DNA of 64,000 nucleotides from Fimenecus sp045613585 (lineage in GTDB: Bacteria > Bacillota > Clostridia > Oscillospirales > Acutalibacteraceae). The stretch covers positions 10,847 through 74,846 of the forward strand of contig JAZLBG010000107.1 in the NCBI GenBank assembly GCA_045613585.1. The letters are read 5' to 3'. Position 1 is the first letter of the stretch; each line of letters begins with the position of its first letter. The notes under the pieces are model-generated. The model did no database searches and was not told where the DNA came from. It saw only the letters and a program-made list of their open reading frames with translations. This document shows, one piece after another, positions 59,156 through 64,000 of the stretch. A program made the translations under genes and the position numbers.

Positions 59156-59533
59156 TTAATGGTTGCAATTTCCACCACAGCTGTGGTGCTCGTCATGGTC
59201 GTGATGGTCACATTTAGCGTCAGGGTTATATTCTAACTTGCCAACAAGAAGTGAAATCACAGCACTATTGCAATCACCCTTAACTCCACCATACCATTTT
59301 ATTCCTGCTTCCAAGAGTGCGTTTTGTGCACCGCCACCAATACCGCCACAAATTACTGTGTCAACATTATTTTCTTTTAAGAATGTAGCTAATGCACCGT
59401 GACCTTTGCCGTTAGTGTCAACAATTTTCATACTAACAATATTATCATTTTCTATTTCATAAATTTTAAATTTTTCAGTGTGTCCAAAATGCTGAAAAAC
59501 CATTTCGTTTTCATAAGTTACTGCAATTTTCAT
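59156..59533 (-). CDS. NifX/NafY-like dinitrogenase-cofactor-type protein with His-rich tail
   Basis: Residues 1-105 match the NifB/NifX/MTH1175 fold ('MKIAVTYENEMVFQHFGHTEKFKIYEI', 'GHGALATFLKENNVDTVICGGIGGGAQNAL'). The C-terminal 20 residues are rich in His, Asp and Cys and probably bind metal. No other nitrogenase gene is nearby, so a general iron-sulfur or metal-handling role is likely. It sits between two glycosidase genes with short gaps on both sides. Confidence 0.88.
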   Translation of the reverse strand: MKIAVTYENEMVFQHFGHTEKFKIYEIENDNIVSMKIVDTNGKGHGALATFLKENNVDTVICGGIGGGAQNALLEAGIKWYGGVKGDCNSAVISLLVGKLEYNPDAKCDHHDHDEHHSCGGNCNH

Positions 59534-59537
59534 AAGT

Positions 59538-60908
59538 TTAGCCCTCGCAAATAATAGTTAAGATGCTGTTTTCTTTAACATTAAAAGTATTTTTATATCC
59601 ACCATTATAAATGGTTTTTAATTTGTATTCTTGTGTTGATTCAATGATTTCTATTTCTTTAAAATCACCATCAAGAGTGATTTCTCTTGACTCACCTTCA
59701 TTTACAATTATTGTAACAGTCTTGTTTTCAGGTGTTAAGAATGAAAATACATTAAAATCATTATTTTCGTCAGGGAAAAATCCATTGTCAAGACAAACTG
59801 AATTTATAGGTATGTATTTTGAAAAATGTGCAAATCCATAATAACGCTCTGCAATATACCATTCTTCATAGTTGTCAGTAGCAGTAAGGGTAGCGTCAGA
59901 GTAGTCAAATCCATCTTCTTTAATAGAAAACTGATTTATTGCAACCCAACTTGTCCAGCTTTCTGCACCTGCATAAATTAAATCCTGACCAATAATTCTC
60001 GCAGTGATTAATGCACCTTTGAAATTCTTTGTATGACTCTTGTTAGGTAATTCGCACCACTCACTCATATCAAAGCGAAGCTCAGGGTGGGGGGTTACTA
60101 ACTGATTTTTAAAATCAACACGAGTTTGTGGATTATTGTCATCGTGATATGAATGATATGCAAATATAGGCATAACACTCATAATAAGTGGGTCTTTTGT
60201 GAGTAAATCAAGATACTGTGGGGTCAGCCCCATCATCTGACCACTTTCAGGACCATAAAGTTTAACATCCATTTTGCGATTTATAATTTCTTCGGCAAAA
60301 ATGTGCATAACTTCAACCATTTCTTCAGGCTCATAATGACAACCTTCTTGCCATACATAACTACCGCCCCATTTCCATTGTGGTTCATTAATAGGGCTTA
60401 CATATTTAACAGGGAAACCCTCATCAATAAGATGTTGTGTAGCAGTTAAGAAATAATCAGCAAATTTTCTGTAATTAGCCTTTGGAAGATTGCAAGTGTG
60501 CATCATTAAACTACCTGATGCCTGGCCAGTTGAAGTCTGTGACCAGTGTGGTGAGTTGGCAAATACAATGAGAGTATCAACATTACCCTTGTTAAGACAT
60601 TTTCTCATAACATCTTTTGCAGTTTTATCAAGAGAATAATCCCAATATCCTTCTTCGTTTTCGCGGTCATACACATACATACTTTCTGTGCGACGCCATG
60701 GATTTTGCACACGGTAGTTCTCCATATCAGTACCGCCACCAATGTTGTAACGGTAAATATTAAGTTTAAGACCAGAATTACCATATAAAATTTCTGCAAT
60801 TTCATCTTGTATTTTTTCGTCTTTGCAGTAGTGGCTCCACCAACAAGCAGATGTACCAAATCCCTTTAACACCTGTAATTTTTTAGCATTTAAAATATTA
60901 ATTTTCAT
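59538..60908 (-). CDS. GH30-family glycosidase
   Basis: The 456-aa protein has a (beta/alpha)8 barrel with 'GFGTSACWWSHY', 'YNIGGGTDM', 'FANSPHWSQTSTGQASG', acid/base E175 in 'SPINEPQW' and nucleophile E283 in 'MSEWCEL', then a beta-sandwich at the C-terminus. Family 30 includes beta-glucosylceramidases, beta-1,6-glucanases, xylanases and beta-1,6-galactanases; the subgroup is not clear. There is no signal peptide. The start is 60908 after GGGG. Confidence 0.88.
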   Translation of the reverse strand: MKINILNAKKLQVLKGFGTSACWWSHYCKDEKIQDEIAEILYGNSGLKLNIYRYNIGGGTDMENYRVQNPWRRTESMYVYDRENEEGYWDYSLDKTAKDVMRKCLNKGNVDTLIVFANSPHWSQTSTGQASGSLMMHTCNLPKANYRKFADYFLTATQHLIDEGFPVKYVSPINEPQWKWGGSYVWQEGCHYEPEEMVEVMHIFAEEIINRKMDVKLYGPESGQMMGLTPQYLDLLTKDPLIMSVMPIFAYHSYHDDNNPQTRVDFKNQLVTPHPELRFDMSEWCELPNKSHTKNFKGALITARIIGQDLIYAGAESWTSWVAINQFSIKEDGFDYSDATLTATDNYEEWYIAERYYGFAHFSKYIPINSVCLDNGFFPDENNDFNVFSFLTPENKTVTIIVNEGESREITLDGDFKEIEIIESTQEYKLKTIYNGGYKNTFNVKENSILTIICEG

Positions 60909-60936
60909 ATATGTCATCCCCACAACATATTACAAA

Positions 60937-60966
60937 AAGCGGATGCTATTACACAAACATCCGCTT
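60937..60966 (-). terminator. Terminator after the DUF1846 gene
   Basis: AAGCGGATG / CATCCGCTT with a 12-base loop, then on the minus strand TTTTTG. It separates the DUF1846 gene from GH30. Confidence 0.8.
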
Positions 60967-60972
60967 AAATTT

Positions 60973-62454
60973 TTAGTTATAATAAAGATTATCGTTCTTT
61001 TTATAAGGCTCATAAGTAGCATTTGTTCCAAGTTTGCGAAGTGTTTCTTTGTCTGTATCAGAAAGCACAACTGTGGCATGAACATCACAACCCTTTAAGC
61101 CATTAATTGCCTCAAGAGCCTTTTTAGCAAGTGGGTTCATAGTTGCACAAATTGAAAGAGCAATAAGAATTTCGTCAGGGTGCAAGCTTGTATCACGCTC
61201 GTGCATTTTTACTTTTAATTCTTTGATTGGTTCAAAAACAGTTGGAGAGATAAGTAGAATTTCATCATCAAGATTTGCAAGTGCTTTTAAAGCATTTAAG
61301 AGCATAGCAGATGCAGAACTGAGAAGTTCAGATGCTTTACCTGTAATAATTCTACCATCATGAAGTTCAATAGCAGTAACAGGAGCATCAGTAGTTTCTG
61401 AAAGGTTAAGAGCAGCAGAAACTACAGGACGGTCATCACTTGTAATGCCGAGCTGTTTCATAATAAGTTCAATTTTATAAAGTTCGTTTGATTTTTTCTT
61501 GTCATTTTTCTGTTGAACAAGATAATTACAATGACGACGCAAAATTTCTTTCTTTGATGCGGTAAGTACTACGTCATCGTCAATTATACAGTTACCCGCC
61601 ATATTAACACCCATATCAGTAGGTGATTTATATGGTGACTCACCATAGATTTCTTCAAATATTGTATTAAGTACAGGGAAGTTTTCAACATCACGATTAT
61701 AATTAACCGTAGTTACACCATAAGCTTCAAGATGGAATGGGTCAATCATATTAACGTCGTTAAGGTCAGCAGTAGCAGCCTCATAAGCAAGATTTACGGG
61801 ATGCTTAAGAGGTAAATTCCATATTGGGAATGTTTCGAATTTGGCATAACCCGCCTTAATTCCACGCTTATGCTCGTGATAAAGCTGTGAAAGGCATACT
61901 GCCATTTTACCACTACCAGGACCAGGTGCAGTAATAACAATAAGTGAGTGGTCAGACTCTATATAGTCATTTTTACCATAACCCTCATCACTTACAATAA
62001 GTTCAACATCAAGAGGGTAATTTTCAATAGGGTAATGACGGTAAACATTAATGCCAAGACTCTGCAATTTCTGTTCAAATGCAGTTACAGATGGCAATGC
62101 GCAATACTGTGTAAGTACAACGCCACCAACATAAAGACCAAATCCGTGATAAATGTCAATAAGACGAAGTACGTCAAGGTCATAAGTAATGCCTAAGTCA
62201 CTACGGATTTTATTTTTTTCAATATCTTTAGCACAAATAGCAATAATGATTTCTGCATCATCTTTAAGTTGAAGAAGCATTTTCATTTTACTGTCAGGTT
62301 TAAAACCAGGGAGTACGCGTGCAGCATGGTAATCGTCAAAGATTTTTCCGCCAAATTCAAGATAAAGCTTGCCACCGAATTTGCTTATTCTTTCTTTAAT
62401 ATGCTCTGATTGCATACGAAGATATTTATCGTTATCAAAACCTAATTTACGCAT
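60973..62454 (-). CDS. DUF1846 (UPF0371) family protein
   Basis: This is a 493-aa protein of a conserved Firmicutes family with 'GFDNDKYLRMQSEHIKERI' at the start and 'VITAPGPGSGKMAVCLSQLYHE', a P-loop-like element, near 175. Structures show a nucleotide-binding-like fold, but the function is not established. AACGGAGGAG lies ahead of the ATG at 62454. It is 4 bases after the AI-2E-type transporter gene. Confidence 0.92.
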   Translation of the reverse strand: MRKLGFDNDKYLRMQSEHIKERISKFGGKLYLEFGGKIFDDYHAARVLPGFKPDSKMKMLLQLKDDAEIIIAICAKDIEKNKIRSDLGITYDLDVLRLIDIYHGFGLYVGGVVLTQYCALPSVTAFEQKLQSLGINVYRHYPIENYPLDVELIVSDEGYGKNDYIESDHSLIVITAPGPGSGKMAVCLSQLYHEHKRGIKAGYAKFETFPIWNLPLKHPVNLAYEAATADLNDVNMIDPFHLEAYGVTTVNYNRDVENFPVLNTIFEEIYGESPYKSPTDMGVNMAGNCIIDDDVVLTASKKEILRRHCNYLVQQKNDKKKSNELYKIELIMKQLGITSDDRPVVSAALNLSETTDAPVTAIELHDGRIITGKASELLSSASAMLLNALKALANLDDEILLISPTVFEPIKELKVKMHERDTSLHPDEILIALSICATMNPLAKKALEAINGLKGCDVHATVVLSDTDKETLRKLGTNATYEPYKKNDNLYYN

Positions 62455-62458
62455 TTTT

Positions 62459-63661
62459 TCACTCCTCCGTTTTTTCTGAAACAGTTTCAAGTTTTATATT
62501 TTCATCTGTAATATTTTCTTCATTTTCATTTCTGCTTTTAAGCCAGTCAACAACAAGCGCGTAAACAGCAGATGCGGTAGGCACACCAAGTAATACACCA
62601 AGAATACCGCCAATGTTACCGCCAACTATTACTGAAATTAATACAAGCATTCCAGGAAGTCCCACTGACTTACCAACGATTTTAGGGTAAATAAAGTTGT
62701 TGTCAATAGCTTGTAATATAAGCACAAAAATTAAGAAAAATAACGCTTTAAGTGGGCTTTCCATAAAAATTATAAGACAGCCTATAACCTCACCAACAAG
62801 AGGACCAATTACAGGAACAAGTGCAGAAATACCAATTATAACAGAAACAACTGCAGCACTTGGAAACCCGAAAACAAGCATACCAATAAATGTGAGTACT
62901 GCTAAAATAAATGCGTCTGTAAACTGACCTGTAATAAAGTTTGCAAATGAGTTTGATGCAACTGAACAAATATCGCAAAGGTGTTTGTAAGGTCTAGCTG
63001 GTAAAACAGCCTCTAATATTCTGTTAGTAAAATTGCCAATTCTTTCTTTTTCAGCAAGAATATAAATTGCAATAACAAAACCTAAACCAAGGTTTACTAC
63101 GGCTGAAACCACAGAAGATGTAACACCCATTGTTGTGTTAAGAATATCACCAGTTGATTCAAATGTGAAAAGCTTTTCAGCCATAGCCACAATGTCTTCA
63201 ATTTTGAATTGTGGATTGTGAAGTATTTCAGTACTTATTTCAAGACCAAAACGCTCAACAAGTGAGTCAACCCAAGATACAAAATCCTGATAATATACAG
63301 GCACTTTTTGTATAAATAACATTATAGAGTCTTCAAGTTGAGGAATTATTATAAACATTAAAAGTACAATAAATCCAAGTGTAGCAATAATTGTTGAAAC
63401 AAGGCTTAAAGGACGAAGAAGTGAGTGTACAACACGTTTTTTGCTTTTGCCCATACCCTTGAATACTTTTTTCTCAAAGAAATTCATAACGATATTAAGA
63501 ATAAATGCAAGACAAAAACCTACAATTACAGGTGCCAGAATTTTAAGAAAGCCTGACAAAAATCCTGCAACAGCAGTTAAGTTTTGTGAAATTGTAAAAA
63601 GTACAATTCCAAATGTGATTATTCCAAGAATTATTTTAATGTTTTTCTTTGAAAATTCCAT
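62459..63661 (-). CDS. AI-2E/PerM-family membrane transporter
   Basis: The 400-aa protein has eight predicted helices: two pairs near the N-terminus, then a large loop (about 105-190) and the conserved 'GQFTDAFILAVLTFIGMLVFGFP', 'IGISALVPVIGPLVGEVIG' and 'PKIVGKSVGLPGMLVLISVIVGGNIGGILGVLLGVP'. These proteins export small molecules or Na+ in some bacteria; the substrate here is unknown. The C-terminal 25 residues are acidic. Confidence 0.93.
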   Translation of the reverse strand: MEFSKKNIKIILGIITFGIVLFTISQNLTAVAGFLSGFLKILAPVIVGFCLAFILNIVMNFFEKKVFKGMGKSKKRVVHSLLRPLSLVSTIIATLGFIVLLMFIIIPQLEDSIMLFIQKVPVYYQDFVSWVDSLVERFGLEISTEILHNPQFKIEDIVAMAEKLFTFESTGDILNTTMGVTSSVVSAVVNLGLGFVIAIYILAEKERIGNFTNRILEAVLPARPYKHLCDICSVASNSFANFITGQFTDAFILAVLTFIGMLVFGFPSAAVVSVIIGISALVPVIGPLVGEVIGCLIIFMESPLKALFFLIFVLILQAIDNNFIYPKIVGKSVGLPGMLVLISVIVGGNIGGILGVLLGVPTASAVYALVVDWLKSRNENEENITDENIKLETVSEKTEE

Positions 63662-63819
63662 ATTTTACGTCCTTCTGCTACAAATTTATATAAAAACCCA
63701 TACTATCCAATATTATATACCAAAGTACTTTATATTTCAAGGATTATATGTAGTTTATAATGCAAAAAAATAATGAGAATTTTTATATAAAAATCACAAA
63801 ATAAGATTTTTATAAATTG

Positions 63820-64000
63820 GAGTTTGTCTAACTGTTTTATATGCGTTTTCTCGGCTCCACTTGTCAGGGGAGCTGTCAACGAAGTTGACTGAGGGGTAGT
63901 CAAAAACGCCTGTTAAAGCCTATCTCTCCCTCCGTCAACGCTAACGCGTTGCCACCTAATTCTCACCTGCCGGTTCGGTCGGTGCTTCTGCTTTGCAGAG
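63820..64000. mobile_element. Second copy of the MITE-like repeat, with divergent right end at the window edge
   Basis: From GAGTTTGTCTAACTG (63820) to about 63957 the sequence matches 54955-55092 with few changes. It then changes to different DNA ('AATTCTCACCTGCCGG' and on) and runs out of the window. The bases before it (63662-63819) show nothing beyond AT-rich promoter DNA. Confidence 0.75.

Noticed and set aside
1..64000. CRISPR arrays, cas genes, rRNA genes, prophage structural genes, conjugation (T4SS) genes
   Set aside because: I looked for regularly spaced repeats and for these families and saw none; the only tandem repeats are inside the surface-protein gene.

Overview
The window looks like chromosomal DNA of a gut-type, AT-rich Clostridia (Oscillospirales/Ruminococcaceae-like) bacterium. 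The grounds are Gram-positive Shine-Dalgarno sequences, BspA-type leucine-rich-repeat surface proteins, many host- or plant-glycan hydrolases, Spo0A-type DNA-binding domains, ECF, EamA and EFR1-type genes, and GC-rich dispersed repeats of the Oscillospirales kind. The organism is inferred; no 16S rRNA or marker gene is present.

Layout. (1) 1-5.5 kb, chromosome: the 3' part of a repeat-rich surface protein, a GH35 beta-galactosidase and a membrane-anchored MerR-type regulator. (2) 5.6-40.46 kb, a ~35 kb integrative mobilizable element in a tRNA-Trp gene. It lies between a 37-bp direct repeat (5595-5631 and 40428-40464). The left end carries a putative small RNA, a primase/replication protein, an inverted-repeat oriT candidate, a MobV-like relaxase and an orphan Spo0A C-terminal-domain protein. 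The right end carries an excisionase-like protein and a tyrosine integrase. No type IV secretion or coupling-protein gene was seen, so it would need a helper for transfer. (3) 42.6-64 kb, chromosome: glycoside hydrolases (GH38-like, GH36, GH31, GH2, GH30), small oxidoreductase, transport and regulator genes, tRNA-Leu and two copies of a MITE-like repeat.

The cargo of the element (about 10-37.6 kb) reads as a defence island. It holds two dGTPase-type HD proteins (one in operon with an Abi/UG-type reverse transcriptase), a HEPN protein, a macro-domain/PD-(D/E)XK/VWA cluster, a PPP phosphatase, an LlaJI-like restriction system (controller, a fused m5C+m6A methyltransferase, a double-AAA McrB and McrC), an OLD-like ATPase-TOPRIM protein and a two-gene unknown-plus-membrane-protein operon.

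The most striking signal is regulatory. Five separate transcription units, on both strands and spread over 25 kb, share the same promoter architecture: TTTTTGTCACAAA, exactly 14 bases, then CGAT running into a -10 box. Four copies match the 13-mer exactly and the fifth has two changes. They drive the two dGTPase units, the HEPN gene, an unknown 368-aa gene and the unknown/membrane-protein operon. This implies one shared regulator. The element's own Spo0A-C-type protein is a plausible but unproven candidate, because the box resembles a Spo0A box and sits at the -35 region.

The integration also appears locked in. The element supplies the 5' half and promoter of the only intact tRNA-Trp here, while the displaced chromosomal 5' half at the right junction has two acceptor-stem substitutions.
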